Positions 1 to 9,868 of a DNA stretch of 64,000 nucleotides are shown here, piece after piece. A model generated the notes under the pieces. That model was not told the origin of the DNA and searched no databases. It worked only from the letters and a program-made list of their open reading frames with translations. The stretch is from Ilumatobacteraceae bacterium (lineage in GTDB: Bacteria > Actinomycetota > Acidimicrobiia > Acidimicrobiales > Ilumatobacteraceae): NCBI GenBank assembly GCA_021299715.1, contig JAJTEL010000001.1, positions 271,171 to 335,170 on the forward strand. Direction: 5' to 3'. A program made the position numbers and the translations under genes. The stretch's first letter is position 1, and the number at the start of each line of letters is the position of its first letter.

Positions 1-190
1 GTGTGGTTGTGGTGGGTCGCACGGTTGTGGTTGTGGTGGGTCGTGTGGTTGTGGTTGGTTTAACTGTCGTTGGCGTAGCAGCTGGTAGTCCTGACGCCTC
101 GGCGCTCGAAACCATCGGAATAGTAAGAAGATTGAGTGATACGAGTACCAGAGATTGAACTGCTTTCACTTTCAATTGACATTTGTTCAT
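1..190 (-). CDS. Secreted Thr/Pro-rich protein, N-terminal fragment (runs off left edge)
   Basis: An open frame on the minus strand starts at ATG 190-188 and runs off position 1. It begins with Lys residues and a hydrophobic stretch (LVLVSLNLLTIPMV) ending in SSAEA, a normal signal peptide with an A-x-A-like cleavage site near residue 32. The rest is a low-complexity Pro/Thr stretch with repeats of the form RPTTTT(T)V. These repeats are what make the + strand look like simple GTGGTTGT DNA. In-frame TTG and GTG codons at 175 and 169 are alternative starts, and a TTG at 241 is a longer option. No catalytic domain is visible, so the function is unknown. A Thr/Pro linker after a signal peptide suggests an extracellular or cell-wall protein. 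Confidence 0.6.
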   Translation of the reverse strand, partial: MNKCQLKVKAVQSLVLVSLNLLTIPMVSSAEASGLPAATPTTVKPTTTTRPTTTTTVRPTTTT

Positions 191-374
191 TTTCAACTTC
201 GATTTCTTCAGAGAGGGATCAAATAGGTTGGTCGTTGCCAAAAAGTTAAATCATTAGGTCATTTACTCTTTGCTAGTTACTGTCACAGCCTAGTTATCTG
301 GGGTGAATTCTCGTTTCTTCGCAGATTTCTTGTGCCCTGCTGCAAAACCGGCCTCAATCAAATGCCAGCCAAAT

Positions 375-380
375 TAGGCT
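375..380 (+). promoter_or_regulatory. -10 box TAGGCT of leaderless glycosyltransferase gene
   Basis: TAGGCT is followed by six bases and then ATG 387, so transcription should begin at or next to the start codon. No convincing -35 or Shine-Dalgarno is seen. The rest of 191-386 is A/T-rich spacer between divergent genes, with nothing else I can name. Confidence 0.45.
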
Positions 381-386
381 TGCGCC

Positions 387-1343
387 ATGCCGTTGGTGAC
401 CATTGTGATGCGGACGTATGAGCGTCCGATCTTCTTGGCACGGGCGCTCGCCAGCGTCTGCAGGCAGACATTTTCTGACTGGGAACTCGTTGTTGTCAAC
501 AATGGCGGCGCGCCACAGCCAGTTGACCATCTCGTTCACATGGCGCGGCAATCACATCCGTCTGCTGATATTCGCGTTATTCATCTGTCAGATCGTGTTG
601 GCATGGAAGAGGCCTCCAATACTGCGCTTCGAAACTCGTCATCAGAGTTTTTCGTTATTCACGACGACGACGATTCGTGGAAGCCCGTCTTCTTGGAGAT
701 TGCTGTCGATGCTGTGCAACGACATGTATCCGCTAGTGCTGTGGTGACAGGCGTCGTTCGCGTGCATGAAACGTTCAGAAATGATCGTGTGTGGCCCGTG
801 GAAAATGAGATGTTCCCTCTTTCCCAAGAGAGGCTCACGCTTCCTGGAATGATTGGACGAAATACTTTCCCACCTATTGCTGCTGTGTTTCGTCGATCAG
901 TGTTGGACAAAGTGGGGATGTTCGATTCTTCACTACCGGTACTTGGCGATTGGGAATTCAATTTGCGTGCTCTCACGGTTGGAGAGTTTGTTTTTCTTCC
1001 CGAGCGACTTGCGAACTATCACACGCGAACATCAGACAGCGATGTTGCTGCAGGTAACTCAATCATTGTTGGGCAGAACCTGCATCACGAGGTGAAGAAG
1101 CAATTGCAGCAACGCTGGGACAGCGAACCATGGGAAGAGGGCATCTCTAAAGGGGAGAAGTCTCGACAGATGTTCGCCGCGATGGAAGCAGACGAAGCAA
1201 CTCAACAAGCACACGAACACGTGCGGTTGCGTCAACAGCGGACAGTGGGTGCGCGCGTTCGTCGCGCTGTGGGTGTCTTGGTGGCCCCTCGTCGTTTACT
1301 GCATGGCGTTGTACGGCGCGTTCGTCTCAGGGTGGGTCGCTAA
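387..1343 (+). CDS. Family 2 (GT-A) glycosyltransferase
   Basis: This 318-residue protein opens with the classic GT2 start (PLVTIVMRTYERP, then LASVCRQTFSDWELVVVNNGG), which forms the nucleotide-sugar binding fold. A DDDDS cluster near residue 93 fits the metal-binding DXD motif, and GDWEFNLR near residue 188 fits the acceptor/base region. No membrane segment is seen; the C-terminus is Arg-rich. It should transfer a sugar from an NDP-sugar onto a polysaccharide or glycolipid, but donor and acceptor cannot be read from sequence. The stop codon overlaps the next start (TAATG), so it is probably translationally coupled to the HAD-family gene behind it. The start is supported by the TAGGCT box six bases upstream. 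Confidence 0.85.
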   Translation: MPLVTIVMRTYERPIFLARALASVCRQTFSDWELVVVNNGGAPQPVDHLVHMARQSHPSADIRVIHLSDRVGMEEASNTALRNSSSEFFVIHDDDDSWKPVFLEIAVDAVQRHVSASAVVTGVVRVHETFRNDRVWPVENEMFPLSQERLTLPGMIGRNTFPPIAAVFRRSVLDKVGMFDSSLPVLGDWEFNLRALTVGEFVFLPERLANYHTRTSDSDVAAGNSIIVGQNLHHEVKKQLQQRWDSEPWEEGISKGEKSRQMFAAMEADEATQQAHEHVRLRQQRTVGARVRRAVGVLVAPRRLLHGVVRRVRLRVGR

Positions 1344-3325
1344 TGCAGGTACTGACCCCTAGTGAAGTCTTGAATGCACATCCACAGGCCACAGTGCTAT
1401 CGCTTGACTTTTTCGACACCTTGATTACGCGATCGGTCGCTCAGCCAACTCATGTGTTTGCCGAAGTGGAACGCCAACTCATCAACGAGTTTGGACGTGA
1501 ATGCATGGGGTATGCACGCTCTCGTATTCGATGTGAGCACGACGTGAGAGTGCGTGTAGCAGCAACAGGTTCATTACGCGACATCACTCATGACGAAATC
1601 ATGCAGGAAGTCCAACGCCACTATTCAGGCGCAGCTTTCATAGAGCGTGCAGGTCACATTGAAATTGATTCAGAGATTGCAATGGCCCAGGCGGTGCCAT
1701 TTGGCCAGCACCTAGCCGACGAAGCACGATCACGTGGTCTGCGAGTCGTCATTGTGAGCGACAACTACATGTCGGCACAGCATCTTGTGCGCATGGCGCA
1801 CGCAGCCGGAGTGACATGGGTTCAGGCCAGTGACATCTTCGTTAGCTGTGAGCATGACGCTATGAAACACAATGGCTCGCTGTGGAAGAAAGTCGTGCCT
1901 CAATTGGGAGTTCCGGCAAAAAACATTCTTCATGTTGGGGACCACACAATTCCCGATGAAACTGAGCCGAGCAAACTTGGAATTGCCTGCTACATCGATT
2001 CACGCAGTTCGCAGTGGCAGCGACACGCATTGAATGCAAACCCCAGCGTGTTGCCTTTGTCGCGCATTGAAGCATTTCAGCGGACTTCTGACTACGAGAC
2101 CTCTGAAGGAGTTGCACGCCACCTCGGCGGCGGGCTTGTGGCAATGATGGTGGCTGCACAATTGAAAGACTGCATTGCCGCTGTGCGCCAGCGAGATGTT
2201 GCAAGTCTTCACTTCGCAGCCCGTGATGGTTGGATGGCGCATAAGGCGTGGAATGAATTGCGGCAGTCATGGAGTGATTTGCCCAATGCGTCGTACCTAT
2301 CGTTCTCTCGCTCGGTTATCGGGCGCGCAAACATCACCGTGGTTGATGAAAAAGTGGCAATCAGATTTATTGATGAACACGAAAGGCTGACGCCGCAAAG
2401 ACTGTCTTCGCGATTTGGGTGCGACATCGTCTCGCCATATGCAGATGACGCCGAGCTAGACGCAGACACGGCCCGCACGCTCATCATGGACAACAGCGAC
2501 CGCATTGTGGATGCCTCACAACAATTACGTCAGCGACTCGTTGGATATTTGCGTCGAAGTGGAATTCTTGCGCCCGGTCACCACATAGTTGTGGACCTTG
2601 GTTGGCGCGGCGCCCCCATGGCCGACCTCGCTGACATTGTTGCCGCAGAAACTGACGGAGCCGCAACCATTGAGGGACGGTTCCTGGGGTTGTACTGGGA
2701 CGCCACCATGAATCGTGTTCGTTTGCCTTTACATGGTTTTGCCATGGACGACCTTGGTCCGTTGAACGACAACATTCGACTTCTTGGAGCTGTTCGTTTG
2801 CTTGAATTTGTGGTCACTGCACCACATGGCTCTGTTATTGATTTTTCTGGACCAGAAAAAAACTGTGAACCTGTGTACGCATCCATGGCTCACCAGTCGC
2901 GTCGTGAAGAAGAATTTGTTTCCGATGTTCTCGATTCTGCAGTGCGTGGTGCGCTTCAGATTGCGTTAGGAACACATCCGTCGGGCGTTGTCCTAGACGA
3001 CATCACTCCTGAATCGGTGTGGGCCGCCATGATGCAAGTGGCGCACACACCGCGCGCCGACGAATTAGACGCACTGCGTGAACACGTGCATGTTGCATCG
3101 GTCGATCACGCCGATGGCGGTATTCCACTCATCGCGCCTGCACCACGCTGGTCGTCCACACTTCCTGTTCAGTGGTACTCGCGTCTCTATGACGACACGA
3201 TGAAAACACGTTGGTTTCAGGGGTCGCTTCGTGAGTGGGAACGTCATGACTCGTCACGAGATTTCGCTGAAGGCATCATGCGGCTGTGGCCTTTTATGGG
3301 CCCCGTGTGGTGCGATGCACCGTAG
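1343..3325 (+). CDS. HAD-superfamily protein of the COG5610 type, polysaccharide-cluster associated
   Basis: This is a 660-residue protein. Near residue 20 it carries LDFFDTLITR, the motif I form (D-x-F-D-T-L-x-x-R) typical of the COG5610 predicted hydrolases. Motif II-like VIVSDNYMS and the motif III/IV region HVGDHTIPDETEP follow within the first 220 residues. The remaining two thirds have no domain I can name, but proteins of this type often sit beside glycosyltransferases in surface-polysaccharide clusters. That matches its one-base overlap with the GT2 gene. The likely role is in surface glycan assembly or modification; phosphatase activity is inferred from motif I only. Confidence 0.7.
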   Translation: MQVLTPSEVLNAHPQATVLSLDFFDTLITRSVAQPTHVFAEVERQLINEFGRECMGYARSRIRCEHDVRVRVAATGSLRDITHDEIMQEVQRHYSGAAFIERAGHIEIDSEIAMAQAVPFGQHLADEARSRGLRVVIVSDNYMSAQHLVRMAHAAGVTWVQASDIFVSCEHDAMKHNGSLWKKVVPQLGVPAKNILHVGDHTIPDETEPSKLGIACYIDSRSSQWQRHALNANPSVLPLSRIEAFQRTSDYETSEGVARHLGGGLVAMMVAAQLKDCIAAVRQRDVASLHFAARDGWMAHKAWNELRQSWSDLPNASYLSFSRSVIGRANITVVDEKVAIRFIDEHERLTPQRLSSRFGCDIVSPYADDAELDADTARTLIMDNSDRIVDASQQLRQRLVGYLRRSGILAPGHHIVVDLGWRGAPMADLADIVAAETDGAATIEGRFLGLYWDATMNRVRLPLHGFAMDDLGPLNDNIRLLGAVRLLEFVVTAPHGSVIDFSGPEKNCEPVYASMAHQSRREEEFVSDVLDSAVRGALQIALGTHPSGVVLDDITPESVWAAMMQVAHTPRADELDALREHVHVASVDHADGGIPLIAPAPRWSSTLPVQWYSRLYDDTMKTRWFQGSLREWERHDSSRDFAEGIMRLWPFMGPVWCDAP

Positions 3326-3334
3326 GGTTCTTGT

Positions 3335-4123
3335 GTGATTATCGACATTCAGTTCAACCAAGGCTCGGCATCGTGGCCCGCGTTGCGCGACGGAGTGCTG
3401 ACCGCCGAGGCGGCCGGATTTTCCACTGTATGGAACTTGGATCATTTTTCCGGTGCCATGTTCAATAGCGACTCCATGATGGAGTGTTTCACCAGTCTCA
3501 CCGCGTGGGCCACGGTGACATCGCGCATCAAAGTGGGCACGTTGGTGACGAATATCAATAATCGTCACCCAGGGTTGCTGGCCAACATTGTCAGTTCGTT
3601 GCAAGACATTTCCGGCGGGCGACTCATGTTGGGCGTCGGTGCGGGTACATCACCCAATAGCCCGTACGGTGCTGAACAACGCGCGTTGAACATGGACGTT
3701 CTCACGCCAATGTCTGCACGTCATCAAAAACTTCTGGAGAACATCACCACAATGCGATCCATCTGGGCTCATGATCGAGATGCATTGTTTGAAGGGTTTC
3801 CACGCCCAGCAACAGTTCCGCCCATCATCGTTGGTGTGAACAGTGTTGGTTTGGCGAAGCTTGCCGGACAGCATCTCGATGGAGTGAACACACGCTTCAA
3901 TCACCCCGATCGCGCATCACTCATTCGCGCAGCGCTCACGGCACGCGGAAACACCCCTGGATTTGACGTCTCGGTGTGGTCGCCGTTTGTTCCAGAGTAT
4001 GCAGACCCAGATCATCCGTTCCATAAGGAATTAGTGGCCGATGGCGTTACTCGTCTCATTATGTTTGATCTGGGCGCTCCGCATCTTGAGACCATCCAGA
4101 AAACTGCGCGCTATTTAGCCTGA
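3335..4123 (+). CDS. LLM-class (luciferase-like) flavin/F420-dependent oxidoreductase
   Basis: This 262-residue TIM-barrel protein of the bacterial luciferase-like family has WNLDHF near the start, SRIKVGTLVTNINNRHP, and SGGRLMLGVGAGT. These are the usual conserved strands and the glycine-rich cofactor loop. It is somewhat shorter than the usual 300-350 residues. Such enzymes use FMN or coenzyme F420; F420 is plausible because fbiC is in this window. The start is GTG 3335, with TAGGG eight bases upstream. Its 3' end overlaps the convergent PQ-loop gene by 13 bases. The substrate is unknown. Confidence 0.8.
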   Translation: MIIDIQFNQGSASWPALRDGVLTAEAAGFSTVWNLDHFSGAMFNSDSMMECFTSLTAWATVTSRIKVGTLVTNINNRHPGLLANIVSSLQDISGGRLMLGVGAGTSPNSPYGAEQRALNMDVLTPMSARHQKLLENITTMRSIWAHDRDALFEGFPRPATVPPIIVGVNSVGLAKLAGQHLDGVNTRFNHPDRASLIRAALTARGNTPGFDVSVWSPFVPEYADPDHPFHKELVADGVTRLIMFDLGAPHLETIQKTARYLA

Positions 4124-4713
4124 ACGAAGAGCGGTTCGCCTGCTGCAATTCGCCAACGAATTGCTTTCGACAAGATGAAAATCATCATTGGAATGGTGAA
4201 GTAGTTGATGACCGACATGACGATGTCATTCAACATCCACCCGTAGATCATCCACGACGCTGACGACACGATGGTCATCATCCAACTCATCACAGAGATG
4301 CCATGAAGGTTTTCCGTTTTGATGACGTGTGCGACTTGTGGCATCAGAGAGGTGACGCTGACTGTGGTTGCCATCCAGCCCACCACCGACGGAGACACGG
4401 GCACGGCAATGAGAAGAAGCGCTGCAAGCGCTGCTGCAAATTTCAGTAGAAGCGCAATGGGCATGCTGCCGTGTTTGTACAAGACACTGATGATGATGAG
4501 TTGTGCCGTAATGAATGAGCCATTTGAAAACCAAATGGCTTCGCGCCCCATGGAGACGCCATAGGTAAACCACAAGGCCGAACCCACCAGGCCGTGCGCA
4601 ACGCTAAATGGAGAGATGCCATGGGACGTGTCTCGTCTGACCATTCGCCACACTTGCGGCCAAATAAAGATGAGGCTGGTGAAGGTGCACCAGACACCCA
4701 TAGCGGCATTCAT
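4111..4713 (-). CDS. PQ-loop repeat (SWEET/SemiSWEET-like) membrane protein
   Basis: This 200-residue, very hydrophobic protein has about seven membrane segments and two PQ-loop motifs. WPQVWRM follows the first helix and MPQVAHV sits in the second half, so it is an internally duplicated three-helix bundle like eukaryotic SWEET and PQ-loop transporters. The family moves sugars or amino acids; the substrate cannot be told. The start codon overlaps the leuS stop (TAATG), so it is probably co-transcribed with and coupled to leuS. Its stop lies inside the end of the convergent LLM gene. Confidence 0.75.
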   Translation of the reverse strand: MNAAMGVWCTFTSLIFIWPQVWRMVRRDTSHGISPFSVAHGLVGSALWFTYGVSMGREAIWFSNGSFITAQLIIISVLYKHGSMPIALLLKFAAALAALLLIAVPVSPSVVGWMATTVSVTSLMPQVAHVIKTENLHGISVMSWMMTIVSSASWMIYGWMLNDIVMSVINYFTIPMMIFILSKAIRWRIAAGEPLFVQAK

Positions 4714-7577
4714 TACTTAACGACGATATTCACAGTGCGTCCGCGCACCACAATGGTCTTGACGGGAGTCTTGCCTTCAAGTGCTGCTACCACGTTGTCT
4801 AGTGCCATAGCTGCCGCGATGTGTTCATCGTCGTTGGCATCTGGTGCAACAGAGATACGGCCACGAACTTTTCCGTTGACTTGAACAGGAACCTCAATGA
4901 CATCTTCTACCAGCAACGCAGGATCTGCTTGTGGGAAGGGCACGTAGGTCACTGTGGTGGAATGACCGAGGCGACTCCACAGTTCTTCGGCAAGGTGTGG
5001 GCACAACGGCGACAACATCTGCACTAACGGTTCCACCACAGCGCGTGGAGATGTTCCGAGAGCAGAGGTGTGCTGAGTGAGGGCATTGTTGAACTCGATG
5101 AGCTTGGCAATAACGGTATTGAAGCGAAGACCATCCATGTCTGCTTCAACACCAGCAATGGTGCGGTGCAGATGACGCAACAATTCTTCTGGTGGGGCAT
5201 CGTTGGTGACAACAAGCTCTCCCGTGTCTTCATCAACCACGTTGCGCCACAGGCGTTGAAGAAAACGTTGCATGCCCACAACATCTCGCGTGTTCCACGG
5301 ACGGCTTGCATCGAGCGGGCCCATAGCCATCTCGTACAAACGGAACGTGTCGGCGCCGAACTCTTCGTACATTTCATCGGGCGTAACGATGTTCTTCAGG
5401 CTCTTGCCCATCTTGCCGTATTCACGTGACACCGTCTCGCCGTTCCACGTGTATGTTCCGTTGTCTTCCACTACCTCTGCGGCGGGGACTGTTTGACCAC
5501 GGGCGTCGCGATATGCGTAGGCCTGAATGTATCCCTGGTTGAACAAACGATGGAATGGTTCTTCGCTGCTGACATGACCGAGGTCGTGCAGAACTTTGTG
5601 CCAGAAGCGTGCGTACAGCAAGTGAAGAACAGCGTGTTCAACGCCGCCCACATACAAGTCGACGCCGCCGGTATGGCCTTCACCTTGTGGTCCCATCCAG
5701 TAGCGCTCCACTTCGGAGTCAATGAAAGTGTCTGCATTGGTGGGGTCGAGATAGCGCATTTCGTACCAGCACGAACCCGCCCATTGCGGCATCACATTCA
5801 CTTCGCGCTTGTATTCGCGTGGTCCATCTCCAAGGTCGAGCGAGACGGTGGTCCATTCCTTCACTCGTGCAAGAGGGGGAATGGGGTCACTGTCTGCATC
5901 ATTGGGATCGAGTGCTGTTGGCTTGAAGTCGGCAAGTTCTGGCAGCAAGACAGGCAGTGCAGATTCGGGAACTGCGTGTGCATTGCCATGTTCGTCGTAC
6001 ACGATGGGGAATGGTTCGCCCCAATAGCGCTGACGAGAGAACAACCAATCGCGCAGGCGATAAGTGGTGGTGGCTTCGCCGTGCCCATTGCTTTCTAGCC
6101 ATGTATTCATGCGCGTCTTCGCCTCACTAATGGAGGTCAGTCCGTTCAAACTGAGCGAGTCGTTTGCTGAATCGATGTATTCACCGTCACCAACGAACGC
6201 TTCTGGCCATGTTGAGCAATCGCTGCTTGGCGCAATGTTGCGCTGGTCAAACCACGACTGTGGGGGCATTTGCGTTGCAACGATGGGCAAGTTGTAGGTG
6301 CGCGCAAAGTCGAAGTCGCGTTGGTCGCCGCTTGGTACTGCCATGATGGCGCCAGTTCCGTATCCCATCAGCACATAGTCGGCGATGAAAATAGGAACGT
6401 CTTTGCCAGTGACAGGGTTTGTTGCGTACGCGCCCGTAAAGACGCCGGTCTTTACTTTGGAGTCGTCTTGACGTTCGTCGTCGGCCTTTGCGGCTGCTTC
6501 GGCGACATATGCGGCAACTGCGCTGGCCGCATCGGGAGACGTCACTGCAGAAACGAGAGGATGTTCTGGTGACAACACCAAGAAGGTGGCACCAAACAAC
6601 GTGTCGGGTCGAGTGGTGAACACTTCAATTGCGCCCGCAGAAGACGTAAACGAGACACGAGCGCCTTCGCTTTTCCCTATCCAATTGCGCTGCATCAACT
6701 TGATGGGCTCTGGCCAGTCCAACCGGTCGAGGTCATCAATAAGGCGATCTGCATACGCAGTGATACGCATCATCCACTGGCGCATGTTTCGCTTGAACAC
6801 GGGGTAGTTGCCAATGTCGCTGCGGCCATCGGCGGTGACTTCTTCGTTCGCCAGAATTGTTCCGAGACCAGGGCACCAGTTCACGGGTGCATCGGTGAGA
6901 TACGCCAAACGATGTGAGTCGATGTAGTCGTGCTTTTCTTGTGCGGTGAAGTCTGCCCATGCACGATTTCCGGGAAGTTGGTGAGTTCCCGATTCGCACT
7001 CCGCCACCAATTCGTTAATGCGTCGAGCACGGTTTTGTGTGGTGTCGTACCACGCACCGTGAACTTGCAAGAAAATCCACTGTGTCCATTTGTAGAACTC
7101 TTCATCGGTGGTGCTGACGCTGCGGCGCGCATCGTGGCCAAGCCCAAGTCGACGCAACTGACGACGCATATTCGCAATGTTTGATTCGGTGTTGATGCGC
7201 GGATGAATGCCGGTGGTGATGGCGTGCTGTTCTGCGGGCAAACCAAAACTGTCGTAGCCCAAAGCATGAAGAACGTTGTAACCCTTCATTCGCTTGAACC
7301 GGGCGTACACATCTGTACCGATATAGCCAAGTGGGTGACCTACGTGAAGACCAGCACCAGAGGGATACGGGAACATGTCCAGAATGAAGGCCTTCGGTTT
7401 TCCGGCCAAACGCTCAAGATCCTTCAGTGGGCCGGCGGGGTTTGGTGCGTTGTACGTACCTTCGGCATCCCAGGTGTCTTGCCAGCGTGACTCAATATCT
7501 GCTGCAAGGCGTGCCGAATAACGAAAGGGAGGAAATTTTGTCGCTCCAGCGGAGGAGGGCATCGCCGAGTCAGTCAT
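4713..7577 (-). CDS. leuS: Leucine--tRNA ligase
   Basis: This class I synthetase of 954 residues charges tRNA-Leu. It carries the HIGH-type signature in [18 protein letters not shown] near residue 70, the CP1 editing domain in the middle, and the KMSKS-type loop as KMGKSLKN near residue 724, followed by the anticodon-binding C-terminal domain. It is somewhat longer than many bacterial LeuRS proteins, with extra residues in the catalytic half. A strong -10 hexamer TAGAAT (7587-7592) lies nine bases before ATG 7577, so the mRNA leader should be very short. ATG 7562 is an alternative start. It is divergent from rbfA. Confidence 0.97.
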   Translation of the reverse strand: MTDSAMPSSAGATKFPPFRYSARLAADIESRWQDTWDAEGTYNAPNPAGPLKDLERLAGKPKAFILDMFPYPSGAGLHVGHPLGYIGTDVYARFKRMKGYNVLHALGYDSFGLPAEQHAITTGIHPRINTESNIANMRRQLRRLGLGHDARRSVSTTDEEFYKWTQWIFLQVHGAWYDTTQNRARRINELVAECESGTHQLPGNRAWADFTAQEKHDYIDSHRLAYLTDAPVNWCPGLGTILANEEVTADGRSDIGNYPVFKRNMRQWMMRITAYADRLIDDLDRLDWPEPIKLMQRNWIGKSEGARVSFTSSAGAIEVFTTRPDTLFGATFLVLSPEHPLVSAVTSPDAASAVAAYVAEAAAKADDERQDDSKVKTGVFTGAYATNPVTGKDVPIFIADYVLMGYGTGAIMAVPSGDQRDFDFARTYNLPIVATQMPPQSWFDQRNIAPSSDCSTWPEAFVGDGEYIDSANDSLSLNGLTSISEAKTRMNTWLESNGHGEATTTYRLRDWLFSRQRYWGEPFPIVYDEHGNAHAVPESALPVLLPELADFKPTALDPNDADSDPIPPLARVKEWTTVSLDLGDGPREYKREVNVMPQWAGSCWYEMRYLDPTNADTFIDSEVERYWMGPQGEGHTGGVDLYVGGVEHAVLHLLYARFWHKVLHDLGHVSSEEPFHRLFNQGYIQAYAYRDARGQTVPAAEVVEDNGTYTWNGETVSREYGKMGKSLKNIVTPDEMYEEFGADTFRLYEMAMGPLDASRPWNTRDVVGMQRFLQRLWRNVVDEDTGELVVTNDAPPEELLRHLHRTIAGVEADMDGLRFNTVIAKLIEFNNALTQHTSALGTSPRAVVEPLVQMLSPLCPHLAEELWSRLGHSTTVTYVPFPQADPALLVEDVIEVPVQVNGKVRGRISVAPDANDDEHIAAAMALDNVVAALEGKTPVKTIVVRGRTVNIVVK

Positions 7578-7598
7578 GGTTGTGCCATTCTAGATGCC

Positions 7599-8024
7599 GT
7601 GTCCAAACAACGCCCAAGGTCGGGTCGCCGTCAGCCGAAGGGCGGTTCCTCTCACGGGTACCCCCGCACTGCGCGACTATCGGAAGTTCTTCGCGAAGTC
7701 ATCGCCGACGAACTCACTCGCATCGATGATGAACGGCTTGATTTGGTGACCGTCACTGCAATCGATGTGGACCCAGAGATGAATCGCGCCATCGTCTACT
7801 TCGACTCCATGTTTGGTGAAGAGGGCGACGAAGGTGTCATTGAGGCCATGAACGAACATCGTGCCCGCATTCAGGCATCCATTAATCGGCAGATGCATGC
7901 GCGCAAGACTCCCATTCTCAGTTTCAAACCAGACGAAGTCATTCGCAGTGCGGCTCGAATTGAAGAACTGCTGCGTCGCCAACCCGACACATCTCCCATC
8001 GTTCCCGACGACGACACGCAGTAG
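7599..8024 (+). CDS. rbfA: 30S ribosome-binding factor A
   Basis: RbfA is a small KH-like factor that binds immature 30S subunits and helps mature the 16S rRNA 5' end. The 141-residue product shows the family pattern: RLSEVLREVIADELTRIDDERL, VTAIDVDPEMNRAIVYFD, then a C-terminal helix with RIEELLRR. A basic N-terminal extension and an acidic tail are present. The start is GTG 7599. truB follows after three bases, the standard rbfA-truB order. Confidence 0.93.
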   Translation: MSKQRPRSGRRQPKGGSSHGYPRTARLSEVLREVIADELTRIDDERLDLVTVTAIDVDPEMNRAIVYFDSMFGEEGDEGVIEAMNEHRARIQASINRQMHARKTPILSFKPDEVIRSAARIEELLRRQPDTSPIVPDDDTQ

Positions 8025-8027
8025 TAC

Positions 8028-8900
8028 ATGGCCAGGCGTCGACCGCCCACTGTTCACGGTCTCGTTCTCGTAGACAAACCCGCAGGCATGACAAGCCACG
8101 ATGTTGTGTACAAGCTTCGGAAACATTTTGGTGAAAAACGAATTGGTCACGCGGGAACCCTTGATCCTGATGCCACTGGTTTATTGGTGGTGGGCGTCGG
8201 CAATGCAACACGACTTATTCGTTTCATGGGTGATATGGACAAAACGTATTCGTGCGAGATTGTCTTCGGGTCTGAGACCGACACCTTGGACGATTCAGGA
8301 ACTGTCACCCATACTCACGACATGACGCCGCCACACATTGATGATGTGCGGCGCACTATTGCAGAGAAGTTTGTGGGAAATATTCTGCAAGTGCCACCCA
8401 TGGTGTCCGCGCTGAAAGTAGATGGAGTGCGATTACACCAACTGGCGCGCGAGGGAATTGAAGTGGAACGCCAAGCCCGACCCATCGCCGTGTATTCATT
8501 TGATGTGGAGCCCACAGAGAACCCCATGATCATTCGTGCCATGGTTCGTTGTGGTGGCGGCACATACATTCGTTCTTTGGGCGCAGACCTTGGCACTGCA
8601 TTAGGTGGCGGTGCGCACATTCGCACCCTGCGACGTCACACCACTGGTCCGTATTCCATAGAAGAAGCCTGCACGCTTGAACAACCAGTTTTGTTGCCCG
8701 TGCGTGACGCGGTGCGAGCGTTGACAACTCATCAACTCACTTCAGAAGAAATTGACGATGTGTTATTCGGCAGAGTTCGCGAAGCTTGGGATGGTGATGG
8801 TCCGTGGGCGGCGGTGGACTCGCATGGTGAACTTGTTGCGGTCTTCGAACTGTGGAAAGACCGTATTGCCAAACCGACGGTGGTGTTTGGGGGCAGATAG
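8028..8900 (+). CDS. truB: tRNA pseudouridine(55) synthase
   Basis: TruB converts U55 of the T-loop in nearly all tRNAs to pseudouridine. This 290-residue protein opens with the typical GLVLVDKPAGMTSHDVV and carries the catalytic motif HAGTLDPDATG, with the nucleophilic Asp near residue 46. Further conserved blocks are PMVSALKVDGVRLHQLAR and GTYIRSLGADLG. The C-terminal part fits an actinobacterial TruB-C domain. It lies in the rbfA-truB-ribF run. Confidence 0.96.
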   Translation: MARRRPPTVHGLVLVDKPAGMTSHDVVYKLRKHFGEKRIGHAGTLDPDATGLLVVGVGNATRLIRFMGDMDKTYSCEIVFGSETDTLDDSGTVTHTHDMTPPHIDDVRRTIAEKFVGNILQVPPMVSALKVDGVRLHQLAREGIEVERQARPIAVYSFDVEPTENPMIIRAMVRCGGGTYIRSLGADLGTALGGGAHIRTLRRHTTGPYSIEEACTLEQPVLLPVRDAVRALTTHQLTSEEIDDVLFGRVREAWDGDGPWAAVDSHGELVAVFELWKDRIAKPTVVFGGR

Positions 8901-8902
8901 CG

Positions 8903-9868
8903 TTGCCACTCGTGCGCGTCATCACCGACCTCTCCGCCAGTCCGTGGCCAGATCAACGGGCCGTTGTCACCATTGGTGCCTACGACGGTGTGCATCTTGG
9001 ACATCGGGCGGTCATTCGACAAGTTCAGGCTCGCGCTCACGAACTTGGCGCTCTCAGCGTGGTGGTCACGTTCGACCGTCACCCCGCCAGCATTGTGCGC
9101 CCAGATGCTGCGCCGCGTTTGTTGACAACCGTTGAACAAAAGATTGAACTTTTAGAGAGCACGGGAGTTGACGCCGTTGTTGTCGTTCCGTTTGACCCTG
9201 AACAAGCTCGTGAGACTCCGGTTGATTTTGTTACTCGAGTCTTGGTCAATGTGTTGCGAACACAGGCCGTCATTGTTGGATCAGATTTTCACTTCGGACA
9301 CATGCGTCAAGGAAACGTGACCTTGTTACGTGAAATGGGGGAACGCCATGACTTCACGTGTGAGCCCATTGTTCTCATCCCGCGTGCCGACGGAGTGAAC
9401 GAGCCCGTCAGTTCAACAGCAATTCGTCGTGCATTGGCTGGCGGCGAAATAGATAGCGCCACACGCATGTTGGGTCGTGCGCACGAAGTGCGCGGCACGG
9501 TGGTGGCAGGCGACCAACGCGGTCGCACCATTGGTTTCCCCACCGCAAACGTTCACATTCCGTCTGGCATGTGCTTGCCAGCCGATGGCGTGTATGCCGG
9601 TGTTTATCGACGCCCCGACGGCAGTGAGCATTCGTGCGCTATCAACTTGGGTCGCCGTCCAACGTTCTATGCCAATCAGGACTACTCCTTGTTAGAGGCG
9701 TACTTACTCGATTTCACTGGCGATCTGTACGGAGAAGATGCCGCAGTTCAGTTCGTTGCGTTTTTGCGTAGTGAAAAACAGTTCGGTGGTATCGACGAGT
9801 TGAAACAACAACTTGTCAAAGACATCGAGAACGCGCGGTCAGCGGTTCTTGCGCGCCACAGCGCTTAG
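8903..9868 (+). CDS. ribF: Bifunctional riboflavin kinase/FAD synthetase
   Basis: RibF phosphorylates riboflavin to FMN and adenylates FMN to FAD. The N-terminal nucleotidyltransferase half has GAYDGVHLGHRAVI and the STAIRRAL region. The C-terminal flavokinase half begins with GDQRGRTIGFPTANV and ends with FLRSEKQFGGIDELKQQL. I chose TTG 8903, just after the truB stop and about ten bases after GGGG. GTG 8912 is also possible. ATG 8852 would overlap truB and adds residues the family does not have. The end overlaps convergent fbiC by four bases. Confidence 0.93.
   Translation: MPLVRVITDLSASPWPDQRAVVTIGAYDGVHLGHRAVIRQVQARAHELGALSVVVTFDRHPASIVRPDAAPRLLTTVEQKIELLESTGVDAVVVVPFDPEQARETPVDFVTRVLVNVLRTQAVIVGSDFHFGHMRQGNVTLLREMGERHDFTCEPIVLIPRADGVNEPVSSTAIRRALAGGEIDSATRMLGRAHEVRGTVVAGDQRGRTIGFPTANVHIPSGMCLPADGVYAGVYRRPDGSEHSCAINLGRRPTFYANQDYSLLEAYLLDFTGDLYGEDAAVQFVAFLRSEKQFGGIDELKQQLVKDIENARSAVLARHSA

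Noticed and set aside
1-60. Simple GTGGTTGT tandem repeat or CRISPR-like array
   Set aside because: The minus strand reads cleanly as a signal peptide followed by Pro/Thr repeats; there are no spacers.
5493-6098. 201-codon plus-strand ORF
   Set aside because: It is an antisense shadow of leuS, with all LeuRS motifs intact on the minus strand.
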